Below are positions 18,557-27,201 of a DNA stretch of 64,000 nucleotides, piece by piece (within the stretch, counting starts at the first letter, position 1; each line of letters begins with the position of its first letter). The notes under the pieces are model-generated. The model was not told the origin of the DNA and did not search any database. It was given only the letters and a program-made list of their open reading frames with translations. The position numbers were made by a program, and so were the translations under genes. This stretch comes from Chitinophaga sp. LS1 (lineage in GTDB: Bacteria > Bacteroidota > Bacteroidia > Chitinophagales > Chitinophagaceae), in the NCBI RefSeq assembly GCF_034274695.1, contig NZ_CP128362.1:1054001-1118000 (forward strand). Direction: 5' to 3'.

Positions 18557-18982
18557 TTACCAAATACTACCGGAAAGAAATGTTAATCGAATAAAGGTGA
18601 TAACTGTATCAGGGTTAAGGTCAAAATGATCACTTAATTGTTTCAGTTCTTCCTCGTTGGCAAATATGGCATACATACCATCTTCAAACGCCAGTAGTGC
18701 TGTTTCCTGCGCTTTGGTCAGATCTGCTTTTTCTTCATTGTAAATGCTTCCAAAACCGATCTTGCCATTGGCAGCTTGTCCCTCCATTTGTTCACTGGTC
18801 AGGTATGGCAATGCATTTGTTCCTGGTTTTTTAGTATTGTATGCATGTACCTGTTGTTTGACCACGGCAGTGATCAGCTCCTTCACAGTAGGTTTGGGTC
18901 CAATGTCATCCAGCTCTATTTTTTGTTTTTCAAGAATGGCATGTTTACGTCCCGCTTGTTTAATGTTGACAATTACGAACAT
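18557..18982 (-). CDS. Hypothetical protein, first gene of the DUF4132 operon
   Basis: 141 residues from ATG 18982; an earlier in-frame start at 19003 would add 7 hydrophobic residues. The sequence is acidic and helical (NEEKADLTKAQETALLAFED, FANEEELKQLSDHFDLN) with no recognised domain. It ends 23 bp before the start of the DUF4132 gene, so it likely leads that operon. Confidence 0.65.
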   Translation of the reverse strand: MFVIVNIKQAGRKHAILEKQKIELDDIGPKPTVKELITAVVKQQVHAYNTKKPGTNALPYLTSEQMEGQAANGKIGFGSIYNEEKADLTKAQETALLAFEDGMYAIFANEEELKQLSDHFDLNPDTVITFIRLTFLSGSIW

Positions 18983-19138
18983 CAGGGTTAAAAATTTAAA
19001 CAATCCGGTGGCAATATATATAAATTATCTGACGAATGATCTCCATTTTTGACAGAGAGCGCCCATTAACTGCTAAAATGACTGTATATTCCCCTTTGGC
19101 ATAAAAGATGATATTTATCAGTAATAAAAGTAGATAAC

Positions 19139-19633
19139 ATGGCTAATCAAACTGCAATACTTGCTGGTGGTTGTTTTTGGGGTGTAGAAGAGCTCATCCG
19201 TGAATTACCGGGTGTGATCAATACGCATGTGGGTTATACGGGTGGTGATGTGCCAAACGCGACATATCGGAATCATGGCTCCCATGCAGAGGGCATCAAA
19301 ATAGAATTCAATCCTGAGGTGATTTCTTATCGCCAGTTGCTGGAATTCTTTTTCCAGATTCATAATCCGACTACCCGGAATCGTCAGGGGAATGATATCG
19401 GTATGTCTTACCGGTCTGCTATCTTTTACCTGGATGCAGCACAGCAGGAAACGGCTGAAGCGCTGATAAAAGAACTGGATGCGGCAAAGATCTATCCTAA
19501 TCCGATCGTAACAGAGGTGGTACCTGCGGGAGATTTCTGGGATGCAGAAGAGGAGCACCAGGATTATTTACAGAAACATCCGAATGGATACACCTGTCAT
19601 TATATCCGTCCCGAATGGGCATTGACGAAATAA
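19139..19633 (+). CDS. msrA: Peptide-methionine (S)-S-oxide reductase MsrA
   Basis: 164 residues with the catalytic GGCFWGVEE motif (Cys about residue 12) directly at the N terminus, then [20 protein letters not shown], the substrate-binding [10 protein letters not shown] and the [14 protein letters not shown] stretch. It reduces methionine S-sulfoxide in oxidised proteins using thioredoxin. No signal peptide, so cytoplasmic. The length matches stand-alone MsrA without a fused MsrB. Confidence 0.95.
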   Translation: MANQTAILAGGCFWGVEELIRELPGVINTHVGYTGGDVPNATYRNHGSHAEGIKIEFNPEVISYRQLLEFFFQIHNPTTRNRQGNDIGMSYRSAIFYLDAAQQETAEALIKELDAAKIYPNPIVTEVVPAGDFWDAEEEHQDYLQKHPNGYTCHYIRPEWALTK

Positions 19634-19655
19634 GATTAAAGTTATACATACCAGG

Positions 19656-19685
19656 GCCTGCTGATGATTATCAGCAGGCTTTTTA
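19656..19685 (+). terminator. Rho-independent terminator of msrA
   Basis: GCCTGCTGAT pairs with ATCAGCAGGC across a GATT loop, followed by TTTTTA. It lies 23 bp after the msrA stop. Confidence 0.9.
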
Positions 19686-19717
19686 TTTTATATTACCTTT
19701 CCGCCCGAATAGTGAAT

Positions 19718-19752
19718 AAACCAAAGGCGGCTCGGTGAGCGGCCTTTGGTTT
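19718..19752. terminator. Hairpin between msrA and the minus-strand operon
   Basis: AAACCAAAGGC (19718-19728) pairs with GCCTTTGGTTT (19742-19752) over a 13-nt loop. It lies just past the 66-codon minus-strand gene, so it probably ends that operon. Confidence 0.65.
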
Positions 19753-19764
19753 GATGAGGAAGTT

Positions 19765-19953
19765 TTAACGGCACTTGATGGGAGGTGCCGGGGGGGGGCC
19801 TATCCTCACGCTGCTTGCAAAATATTTCAGACGGACAGCAAGTGCTTCTTCAAAGGTCAGGTCTACTTTACCTATATAACCTATCACGTGATGTTTACCT
19901 TCTCTTTTATCTTCTTCTATCATTTCTTCAAAACCTGAAATAAATTCAGCCAT
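19765..19953 (-). CDS. Small hypothetical protein with a homopolymer-encoded Pro-rich tail
   Basis: 62 residues from the second ATG (MAEFISGFEEMIEEDKREGK); a start four codons earlier overlaps the preceding gene. The tail RIGPPPAPPIKCR is read through a run of nine G (plus strand 19790-19798), so one-base slippage would replace it with a longer tail. Family unknown. It follows the 142-residue gene with a gap of one base, so the two form an operon. Confidence 0.55.
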   Translation of the reverse strand: MAEFISGFEEMIEEDKREGKHHVIGYIGKVDLTFEEALAVRLKYFASSVRIGPPPAPPIKCR

Positions 19954-19954
19954 A

Positions 19955-20383
19955 TTAAAAACCATTTAAATTGTTAGTGAATATATTGAATGTAGTAAAC
20001 GACTTATCTGAATACTTTAATTGCCTGGTTGGATAATCCATATAAAGAAACCTATCCTGAAACAGACCGGCTATAAATGAATGTGTGTATGATAACGCAT
20101 CCAAATCTGTCGTATCAAAAACAAACAGCCCCATTCCCTTTCTTTTTTTTATCAATTCTTTGGTCGATAATTCTCCAACCCAAATAAAGCCCGGCATAAC
20201 CTTCTTTAACAAAGCATCCTTTGATGGTTTTGGAATAGAAGGATCTTTTGCCAGATGATCTCTAAATGAATCACTGGATGTTAAAAACATCCGGATAAAT
20301 AATGATGAATGCAGTGCGATATTCAGCTCAGGCGTGCAAAGTATCGTCTCAGGATTGGAACAAATAACAATGGTATTGTCCAT
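19955..20383 (-). CDS. Hypothetical protein
   Basis: 142 residues from ATG 20383; an in-frame start nine codons upstream is less likely. Soluble, no recognised domain; notable segments are FIWVGELSTKELIKKRKGMG and LFVFDTTDLDALSYTHSF. It is co-transcribed with the small Pro-tail gene that follows. Confidence 0.6.
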   Translation of the reverse strand: MDNTIVICSNPETILCTPELNIALHSSLFIRMFLTSSDSFRDHLAKDPSIPKPSKDALLKKVMPGFIWVGELSTKELIKKRKGMGLFVFDTTDLDALSYTHSFIAGLFQDRFLYMDYPTRQLKYSDKSFTTFNIFTNNLNGF

Positions 20384-20484
20384 AAATCTGGGCACTAAAA
20401 AGTGAAACAATGGTTAATCTGGTTGCGTCTTTCTTATACGCAAGGTAAAGACATTACTAACGGATAAACAAATATTTTTTTCTT

Positions 20485-20817
20485 CTACTCAATCCTAAAT
20501 AACTGCCCCCATCTTTTCAATTCTACTATTACCGGAATGATCTTCCTACCCACTTCCGTCAACCCATACTCCACCCTTGGCGGCACCTCCGGATACACCT
20601 TCCTTACTATCAACCCATCCTGCTCCAACTCCCTCAAATGCTGTATCAACATCTTCTCTGACACATCCAATATCCCCCTCTTCAAATCCCCATACCTCAT
20701 ACACTCCCCCTGAGAAAGCAAATTCAATATCTGCAACTTCCACTTCCCATTGATCGCATTCGACGCGAAACCCACCGGACACTCAAAAATCTTTTTACCT
20801 AATTTAAATTTCTCCAT
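20485..20817 (-). CDS. HxlR family transcriptional regulator
   Basis: 110 residues from ATG 20817 (MEKFKLG); a TTG three codons upstream is the alternative. It has the HxlR pattern: an N-terminal Cys in ECPV, then INGKWKLQILNLLSQG, RYGDLKRGI, SEKMLIQHLRELEQDGLI and the wing VPPRVEYGLTEVG. HxlR proteins are MarR-like winged-helix dimers, several of them sensing electrophiles through the N-terminal Cys. It is divergent from the epoxide-hydrolase-like gene at 20933. Confidence 0.9.
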   Translation of the reverse strand: MEKFKLGKKIFECPVGFASNAINGKWKLQILNLLSQGECMRYGDLKRGILDVSEKMLIQHLRELEQDGLIVRKVYPEVPPRVEYGLTEVGRKIIPVIVELKRWGQLFRIE

Positions 20818-20852
20818 CTCAATCAATTAAATTTCAACAATTTTTACTTTAA

Positions 20853-20880
20853 AGTAAGTACCGAACTTTCCAGTAAGTAC
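20853..20880. promoter_or_regulatory. Direct repeat AGTAAGTAC, candidate HxlR operator
   Basis: AGTAAGTAC occurs at 20853-20861 and 20872-20880, 19 bp apart, in the gap between the HxlR gene and the hydrolase. The palindrome TACTTTAAAGTA overlaps the first copy. Confidence 0.5.
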
Positions 20881-20932
20881 TTGACTAAAGATATATACTA
20901 AGATAGCTTTGCCCATAAATAATTAAAAATTT

Positions 20933-21784
20933 ATGCGCAGCACAATCAATGTAGACGGCCTACAGATCAGCTACCTCAGCGGAGGAACAGAGAATAAAAA
21001 AGTCGTATTACTATTACACGGATGGCCACAAACAAGTTACTCCTGGAGATTTGTAATCCCCTCTCTCGTCAATGAAGGATATCATGTCATCGCCCCCGAC
21101 CTCCCAGGAATCGGAGATTCTGATATACCCACATCATTTGATAAAAAACATATCGCAGGTATCATTCACAAAACTATACAACAACTTGGATTCAATGACA
21201 TCTACCTCGTAGGCCACGACTGGGGCGCATCTGTAGCCTATAGCTACGCAGCACAATTTCCGCAGGAAACAAAATTACTCGCTCTGCTCGATGTACCACC
21301 CGTAGGTGAATACCTGGAAAAACTGCCGCTATTACCCAGAAATAACAAAGCCCTGTGGTGGTTCGCCTTCCATCAGGAACAATACCTCCCCGAATTACTC
21401 ATCGCCGGAAAAGAAAAAGAATACCTCACCTATTTCTACCTCAATTCCTCTTTCAACAAAAGCGTCTTCGATGAATCTACCATCAATGAATATTGCCGCA
21501 CCTATTCTCAAAAAGAAAAACTAAGCGCCAGTCTCAACTACTACCGTACAGTACTCCAGGATATTGATGATAATAAAACGATACTCCCCATGCCTGTACT
21601 GACAATAGGAGGTGAGCAGGGACTCGGCCACCTCGCCTATAATATTACAAAGACATTGGCTCCTGATATCACCAACGCTATCATCCCCAATTGCGGCCAC
21701 TATATCCAGGAAGAACAACCAGCTGCCCTGGCCAATGAACTCTTACAGTTCTTTAAACAATCAACTTATACCCCGCCCCTCTAA
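20933..21784 (+). CDS. Alpha/beta hydrolase, epoxide hydrolase/haloalkane dehalogenase-like
   Basis: 283 residues. The HGWP oxyanion motif is in LLHGWPQTSYSW, the nucleophile elbow is VGHDWGAS (Asp nucleophile, as in epoxide hydrolases), and the catalytic His lies in NCGHYIQEEQP. DLPGIGDSD is also typical. The Asp elbow favours epoxide or halide substrates over esters. No signal peptide. The 3' end overlaps the convergent response regulator gene by 32 bp. Confidence 0.85.
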   Translation: MRSTINVDGLQISYLSGGTENKKVVLLLHGWPQTSYSWRFVIPSLVNEGYHVIAPDLPGIGDSDIPTSFDKKHIAGIIHKTIQQLGFNDIYLVGHDWGASVAYSYAAQFPQETKLLALLDVPPVGEYLEKLPLLPRNNKALWWFAFHQEQYLPELLIAGKEKEYLTYFYLNSSFNKSVFDESTINEYCRTYSQKEKLSASLNYYRTVLQDIDDNKTILPMPVLTIGGEQGLGHLAYNITKTLAPDITNAIIPNCGHYIQEEQPAALANELLQFFKQSTYTPPL

Positions 21785-22430
21785 TACTCATCAACTGCAC
21801 CCCCGGCTCCCCCTTCAGCATCTTCCTCAAATGACTCATAAACACATCCATACTCCTCGCATTATAATACGTATCATCCCCCCATATCTTCAACAAAGGC
21901 ACCTGCCTTGGCACCAACGTATTCTTATGCTGCAACAACAACTCCAACAACGCCGCCTCCTTATAAGACAACGTATACCTCGACACAGATGTCTCCAACT
22001 CCTGCGTTACCGGATCCAACTTACAACTACCAAACACATACACAGACTCAACCTGCTGCCGCCCGCCGAATCTACTCAACAATGACTCCATCCGGATCAA
22101 CAACTCCCCCATATTAAACGGCTTCCGCAAATAATCATTCCCCCCACTCTTAAACCCCTTAATCACATCCTCCGGCAATGACTTCGCACTCAAAAATATA
22201 ATCGGCACTCCCGCATCCAACTTCCTGATATCCTCCGCCAATGTATACCCATCCTTCACCGGCATCATCACATCCAACACACATATATCCGGCGGCGCAC
22301 TCCTGAATAATTCCAACGCCTGACTCCCATCCGTCGCCAACACCACCTCATACCCACTCTGCCCCAAACCATCACTAATGATTTGCGCCAACGTCAGCTC
22401 ATCTTCTGCATACAATACTTTATACTTCAT
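21753..22430 (-). CDS. OmpR/PhoB-type response regulator
   Basis: 225 residues. The receiver domain has the acidic pocket YAEDE, the phospho-acceptor Asp 53 in CVLDVMMPVKDG, a Ser/Thr switch in IIFLSAKS and Lys in LRKPF. The C-terminal winged helix ends with SIRGAGYKL, typical of OmpR-type DNA binding. Its start overlaps the end of the histidine kinase gene by 11 bp, so the pair is translated together. It probably controls the divergent barrel-protein gene. Confidence 0.95.
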   Translation of the reverse strand: MKYKVLYAEDELTLAQIISDGLGQSGYEVVLATDGSQALELFRSAPPDICVLDVMMPVKDGYTLAEDIRKLDAGVPIIFLSAKSLPEDVIKGFKSGGNDYLRKPFNMGELLIRMESLLSRFGGRQQVESVYVFGSCKLDPVTQELETSVSRYTLSYKEAALLELLLQHKNTLVPRQVPLLKIWGDDTYYNARSMDVFMSHLRKMLKGEPGVQLMSIRGAGYKLIV

Positions 22431-23874
22431 TATAAACAGGTAATTCTATGATAAATTCACTCCCCTTCCCCAACTCACTCACCACACGTATCTTCCCTCC
22501 ATGCCTCTCTACTATCTGCTTTACATAATTCAAACCCAACCCGGATCCTTTCACATTATGCACATCCACATTATCCTGCACCCTAAAAAACCGCTCAAAT
22601 ATCCTCGCATGATAAATCTTAGATATCCCCGGCCCATTATCCTTCACACTGATTACAATGTGCTCCTCTGTACACGTACAACTCACATCCACCCGCACAT
22701 CCTTTCCCCCATACTTCAGCGCATTATCTATCAGATTATAAAACACATTCGTCAAATGCACCGGATCCCCATCCAAAAAACAAGGCTCCTCAGAAGGATG
22801 ATAATGTATACCTGCTAACTTATTCTGCAACTGCATCGATGTCACCACCTGCTCCAACCCCTGCTGCACATCATACAACTCCGACCGTAAACGCGTCTCC
22901 CCACTATCCACCTCATCTAAATTCAGCACCTTTTCTATCATCATATTGAGCCGGTGCAACTCCGTCTTACTAATATTGATATATTGCAACAACTTCTCCG
23001 GATCCGCCGTCAACTGATACCTCGTAATTGCATCCAACGCAGCCTCCATCACCGCCACCGGCGTTTTCAACTCATGCGTCATATTGCTCGTAAATGCAAT
23101 CCTCGCCTGCGCATATATATGCTGATGCTTCAACAATCTAAACACAAAATAAAACGCAGCCCCCGTCAATAACAACATCAAAAACGAAGACAATAAATAA
23201 TACCGCATCTGGTAAAACACAATCCCCCTCAATGAAGGCACCACCAACTGAAAGTTGTTATACAACCGGATATTATAACTACACGGCTCACTATGATAAT
23301 CCGCCTTCCGAATCTCCGCAGCCGTATGATGATTTAAAATCGCCCCAGTCTCCCAATCATACTTTACCACAAAGTACTTCACCCTAAGATGATTCTTCAA
23401 CAACTCCTGATCCACCAAACTATCCAACCGGTTATACTCTACCGAATCTAAAGCCAACTGCTCTTCCTCCGTTTCTCCATGTTCAAAAATGCGCTGTACC
23501 TTATGCTTCTTCCGCTCATAATTCTTATTCGGTATCCTGATACTGATATCTACTATTGAACTATCCCCCGTCAAATCCGAATCAAACCGGCTCATCACCT
23601 TATGCCCCCTCATCCTGCTATACGCCTCCTTAAACTGCAACCACTCCGGCGACTGAAAAAAGCTCAGAAAGTTGTCATTCCCCTCATTCCCCGGCAATAA
23701 GCTCAGGAAATTACTACTCCTCACCACATTATTCACCACCTGATCCAGCTCACGTTTCACCTGTACCTCCTGCGAACTGTATAACTGACTTAACCACGCC
23801 ACCTGCAAAATGACACTGACGATCATCGCCACTATTACCAAAGGATATGCATATTTTTTAGAAAACCATTTCAT
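22420..23874 (-). CDS. Sensor histidine kinase
   Basis: 484 residues. Transmembrane segment 1 is at about 10-30 and segment 2 at about 220-245, enclosing a periplasmic sensor of about 190 residues. The phospho-accepting His lies in MTHELKTPVAVME, followed by the N box NLIDNALKY, G1 DNGPGI, F-like FERFFR and G2 GSGLGLNYV. The signal is unknown. It is the first gene of the kinase-regulator operon and is divergent from the barrel-protein gene. Confidence 0.95.
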   Translation of the reverse strand: MKWFSKKYAYPLVIVAMIVSVILQVAWLSQLYSSQEVQVKRELDQVVNNVVRSSNFLSLLPGNEGNDNFLSFFQSPEWLQFKEAYSRMRGHKVMSRFDSDLTGDSSIVDISIRIPNKNYERKKHKVQRIFEHGETEEEQLALDSVEYNRLDSLVDQELLKNHLRVKYFVVKYDWETGAILNHHTAAEIRKADYHSEPCSYNIRLYNNFQLVVPSLRGIVFYQMRYYLLSSFLMLLLTGAAFYFVFRLLKHQHIYAQARIAFTSNMTHELKTPVAVMEAALDAITRYQLTADPEKLLQYINISKTELHRLNMMIEKVLNLDEVDSGETRLRSELYDVQQGLEQVVTSMQLQNKLAGIHYHPSEEPCFLDGDPVHLTNVFYNLIDNALKYGGKDVRVDVSCTCTEEHIVISVKDNGPGISKIYHARIFERFFRVQDNVDVHNVKGSGLGLNYVKQIVERHGGKIRVVSELGKGSEFIIELPVYNEV

Positions 23875-23910
23875 GCTACAAAGATGGGGACTTTACCATC
23901 CCGAAAATAC

Positions 23911-23940
23911 GATTTAACCTTATTTAACCTAGTTTAACCG
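23911..23940. promoter_or_regulatory. Three TTTAACC direct repeats at exact 10-bp spacing, candidate response-regulator operator
   Basis: TTTAACC lies at 23913-23919, 23923-23929 and 23933-23939, so all copies are on one DNA face. The last abuts the expected -33 position of the promoter whose -7 box is 23961-23968. OmpR-family regulators typically bind such in-phase direct repeats. Confidence 0.65.
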
Positions 23941-23960
23941 GCCTTAATATCACATCGGAG

Positions 23961-23968
23961 TACGTTTG
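23961..23968 (+). promoter_or_regulatory. -7 box TACGTTTG
   Basis: Full TAnnTTTG match, 4 nt before ATG 23973, downstream of the three TTTAACC boxes. Confidence 0.6.
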
Positions 23969-23972
23969 TTCC

Positions 23973-26315
23973 ATGAAAACGATCTCCATACTCCTCCTGA
24001 CCTTTATGCCGATTTTTGCAATCGCCCAGTCCAGTATCACTGGCACTGTCACCGATGCCGAAGGTCACCCACTCGATGGCGTTACCATTACCCTCAGCCA
24101 GCTAAACAAATACATCACCACCGCCATCACCGACCTGGGCCATTTCACACTCAAAGACATAAAAGGTATCAAAGGTCCTAATGGTATTTCCAATGCCCCA
24201 TACACCCTTACCGCCACATCCATGGGTTATCAATCCTATACAAAAGAATGGCAACTCCCTGCCGATTCTATCCATATTATCCTACAGGCAGATCAAAAAC
24301 AACTACAAGGCATCACCGTCTCCGCTGCCAAACCACTCATCGAGCGGCAGACAGATCGCGTGGTCTTCAATGTGGAAAACAGTATCATCGCCAGCGGTGG
24401 CACCTCCTGGGAAGCCCTGACTAAAGCCCCCGGCGTTACTGTCAACTCTGACAACTCCATCTCCGCTTACCGCAAAGATGTGCAGGTATACATGGATGGC
24501 AAACCGCTCCACCTCTCCGGCGATGACCTGGTGAATTACCTGCAGGGCCTCCCTTCTTCTACGATCACCAAAATCGAAGTCCTTACCAATCCCCCCGCCA
24601 GCTTCGAAGCGCAGGGTGGATCTATCATCAATATTGTCACTAAAAAAGTAAAAAAACAAGGCATCAACCTCGCCCTCAATGGCAACTACATACAGGGTAT
24701 ATACGGCTCCTACAATGGTAGCGCCACTTTCAACTACCGCCAGGATAAAGTGAATATCTATGGCAACTATGGTTACGGCCATAAACATACCTACATGGAT
24801 AACAGAACCTATATCAATTTTGGCGATTCTTACTGGGCAACCAACGACCACACTATCCTGGCATCCAATAGTCACAACTACCGCCTCGGTGCAGATTACC
24901 AACTTACTGATAACCAGATACTGGGTGTGCTCGTCACCGGCAATAACCGCGCTGGACAAAACGAGGGGAATATCCCGACCAACATATACAGTGCTGACAA
25001 ATCTACCCTTGACTCTACCCTGCAAACCAACTCTACCGATAAAAAATATGGCAGTGGCTATACCTACAATATCAACTACAGCCTGAAAATGGATAGTGGT
25101 AAACGCAGTTTTAATGTAGATCTGGATTACGCACCATACGCCACCAGCAGTTATGCACATGTAAACTCCGATAATGATTACCGCATTTATACACCGACTA
25201 CACAACACATCAACATTCTCTCCGGCAAAGCAGATTACGTCTACACACTCAATAAATGGAACCTTACCTCCGGTTTCAAATATAGCAGCATCAAAAGCGA
25301 CAACAAATTTTCCTTCATCGAAAGCGATGTACTCATGCCAGACAAAAGCAATCATTTCAGGTACACAGAAAATACTTCTGCACTATACACCAGTATCTCC
25401 GGCACTTTCAACAAACTAACTGTACAAGGTGGCTTAAGAGCTGAATACACCAACACCCGTGGCTACTCCATCTCACTGGATTCTTTAAACAAACGGAACT
25501 ACTTCAAACTGTTCCCTACCCTTTACTTACAATACAACCAATTCCAGCTCACTTACAGCTACCGTATAGACAGACCTGAATACGCACGCATGAACCCAGC
25601 CAGACATTATTCATCTCCGTACAATTACTATGTAGGCAATCCTGCCCTGCAGCCTGCCTTTACGCACAATATTGAATTGGCCTACACCTACAAAGAAAAC
25701 TACACCCTTACTGCGAACTATACTTCTACCAGCAATATATTCACCAACGTGACGGTACAGGACAACGCTACCAAGACCTACTACATCACCCACCAAAACC
25801 TGGGTGCAAGTATCAATAGCGGTCTGCGTATTTCAGCCGCCTTCCATCCGGCCAGCTGGTGGGATATAAATGCAGAAGCAGGTGGCTACTTCACACAGGA
25901 AAAATCTGCTTACCTGCAGGGGCACTACAACATCAAAATGTTCTCTTACGATGGCCGGTTGAATCAAACTTTCACCATCGATAAAAAGAATGGCATCGCT
26001 GCTGAAGTAACAGCTCAATACATTGGCCCCGGTATCCAGAATATCTATCGCAGTAAGGTGTTGAGCGAAGTAGACCTGGGTGTAAAAGCAAATGTGCTGA
26101 AAGGTAAAGGTACCCTCCGCCTCACCGCCAATGATATTTTCAATGCATTCACTTACCGGGTAAGCATCAATTATCTTGATCAGCAAAGTACCTTCTATCA
26201 TAAGAATGAATCGAGACTGGCTACATTGAGTTTCTCCTTCCGCCTGGGCAAAGACATCAAAGCCGCCAGAAACAGAAACACCGCAAGTGAAGAAGAAAAA
26301 AGACGTGCGCAATAA
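23973..26315 (+). CDS. Outer-membrane beta-barrel protein with carboxypeptidase-like N domain (TonB receptor-like)
   Basis: 780 residues: a signal peptide ending FAIAQ, a carboxypeptidase-regulatory-like domain (SITGTVTDAEGHPLDGVTIT), a plug-like region (VFNVENSIIASGGTSWEAL, ASFEAQGGSIINIVTKK) and a large barrel of the OMP_b-brl_3 type. The ligand is unknown. The gene is divergent from a histidine kinase/response regulator operon and has in-phase operator-like repeats just before its promoter, so it is the likely target of that system. The stop codon lies inside its terminator loop. Confidence 0.85.
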   Translation: MKTISILLLTFMPIFAIAQSSITGTVTDAEGHPLDGVTITLSQLNKYITTAITDLGHFTLKDIKGIKGPNGISNAPYTLTATSMGYQSYTKEWQLPADSIHIILQADQKQLQGITVSAAKPLIERQTDRVVFNVENSIIASGGTSWEALTKAPGVTVNSDNSISAYRKDVQVYMDGKPLHLSGDDLVNYLQGLPSSTITKIEVLTNPPASFEAQGGSIINIVTKKVKKQGINLALNGNYIQGIYGSYNGSATFNYRQDKVNIYGNYGYGHKHTYMDNRTYINFGDSYWATNDHTILASNSHNYRLGADYQLTDNQILGVLVTGNNRAGQNEGNIPTNIYSADKSTLDSTLQTNSTDKKYGSGYTYNINYSLKMDSGKRSFNVDLDYAPYATSSYAHVNSDNDYRIYTPTTQHINILSGKADYVYTLNKWNLTSGFKYSSIKSDNKFSFIESDVLMPDKSNHFRYTENTSALYTSISGTFNKLTVQGGLRAEYTNTRGYSISLDSLNKRNYFKLFPTLYLQYNQFQLTYSYRIDRPEYARMNPARHYSSPYNYYVGNPALQPAFTHNIELAYTYKENYTLTANYTSTSNIFTNVTVQDNATKTYYITHQNLGASINSGLRISAAFHPASWWDINAEAGGYFTQEKSAYLQGHYNIKMFSYDGRLNQTFTIDKKNGIAAEVTAQYIGPGIQNIYRSKVLSEVDLGVKANVLKGKGTLRLTANDIFNAFTYRVSINYLDQQSTFYHKNESRLATLSFSFRLGKDIKAARNRNTASEEEKRRAQ

Positions 26316-26327
26316 GCACGTCTTTTT
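26297..26327 (+). terminator. Terminator whose stem starts inside the coding sequence
   Basis: AAAAAGACGTGC (26297-26308) pairs with GCACGTCTTTTT (26316-26327). The 7-nt loop contains the stop codon (26313-26315), so the 5' arm codes for the last residues of the barrel protein. Confidence 0.85.
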
Positions 26328-26376
26328 AAATCAAACTTTAATGCCTCGCCTGCTATTGCCCTCATAAATTGCAGGT

Positions 26377-26415
26377 ATGAAATGGCTTTTCATTGTTTGC
26401 TTATTATTGCTGTAA
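26377..26415 (+). pseudogene. Signal-peptide-like micro-ORF ending at a nonsense codon
   Basis: ATG 26377 opens a 12-residue hydrophobic peptide (MKWLFIVCLLLL) and then TAA. The same frame continues as SCAATKN, which would complete a lipobox (LLxSC). This looks like the start of a lipoprotein gene that has decayed. The frame continues into the AraC gene below. Confidence 0.4.
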
Positions 26416-26577
26416 AGCTGTGCTGCTACAAAAAATCTGAAAAATATTTTAACTTTCAGTATCAAAATTCACAACTACATACCGTCCCCTTCTCTACAAC
26501 CCTACATCGATGGCTACCGCATCATCGATAGCGAGGTACTCATTGTCAATAGGGTATTACCGGGCATCGTACCTGTA

Positions 26578-27201
26578 TTGGCACTGCGGTTAAAAGGCAA
26601 TATCTCTTCCCAAAATGAATCACTGCCTACTTACTCGCTCTCAGGTCTGAGAAAAACACCCCGCCTCATTCAATATCATGCCGGCACTTCCAACCTGCTG
26701 ATATTATTCAAAGAAGGAGGGCTCAATGCTTTCTTCGACATCCCTGCACATGAATTCTTCAATGAAAGTATCTCACTGGATAACCTGGTAGACATTTCCT
26801 TCTTAGAAGATCAACTGAGCGAAGGCACTGACTACATCGGCATCGTAGAAAATTTCCTACTACAACAACTCAAACACCGCACACCCGATCAGTTAATATT
26901 AGCAGCTACTAATGCAATCAAAGAACAACAGGGCAATTTAAATATCACTCAACTCGCCTCCTCCCTTTATATTAGTCAGGATGCATTTGAAAAACGTTTC
27001 AGAAAAGTGATCGGCACTACGCCAAAACAATTTGCAAGCCTCGTACGTATGCAATCCATCGTTAAAAACTATTCCACTAAAGACTTCACCCACCTTGCTC
27101 TCGAAGCCGGCTACTTTGACCAGGCACACTTCAACAAAGCCTTCAAACAATTCACCGGTCTCACGCCATCCAGCTTTTTCAATACACCTCCTCAATGGTA
27201 A
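26578..27201 (+). CDS. AraC family regulator with no usable ATG start
   Basis: From TTG 26578, 207 residues. The C-terminal domain has both AraC helices (LNITQLASSLYISQDAFEKR and HLALEAGYFDQAHFNKAFK). The reading frame with family-like sequence continues upstream (for example SPSLQPYIDGYRIIDSEVL) to about 26461, where an ATC follows a TAACTTTC box by 3 nt, as if ATG had become ATC. No ATG or GTG exists in frame before 26578. Either the gene uses ATC or TTG, or it is a recent pseudogene. Its last codons (CCTCAATGGTAA) seed the downstream array. Confidence 0.7.
   Translation: MALRLKGNISSQNESLPTYSLSGLRKTPRLIQYHAGTSNLLILFKEGGLNAFFDIPAHEFFNESISLDNLVDISFLEDQLSEGTDYIGIVENFLLQQLKHRTPDQLILAATNAIKEQQGNLNITQLASSLYISQDAFEKRFRKVIGTTPKQFASLVRMQSIVKNYSTKDFTHLALEAGYFDQAHFNKAFKQFTGLTPSSFFNTPPQW

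Noticed and set aside
24303..25355. Long minus-strand ORF opposite the barrel-protein gene
   Set aside because: It is an antisense shadow of a GC-rich coding region and has no family-like motifs; the plus-strand gene explains the region fully.
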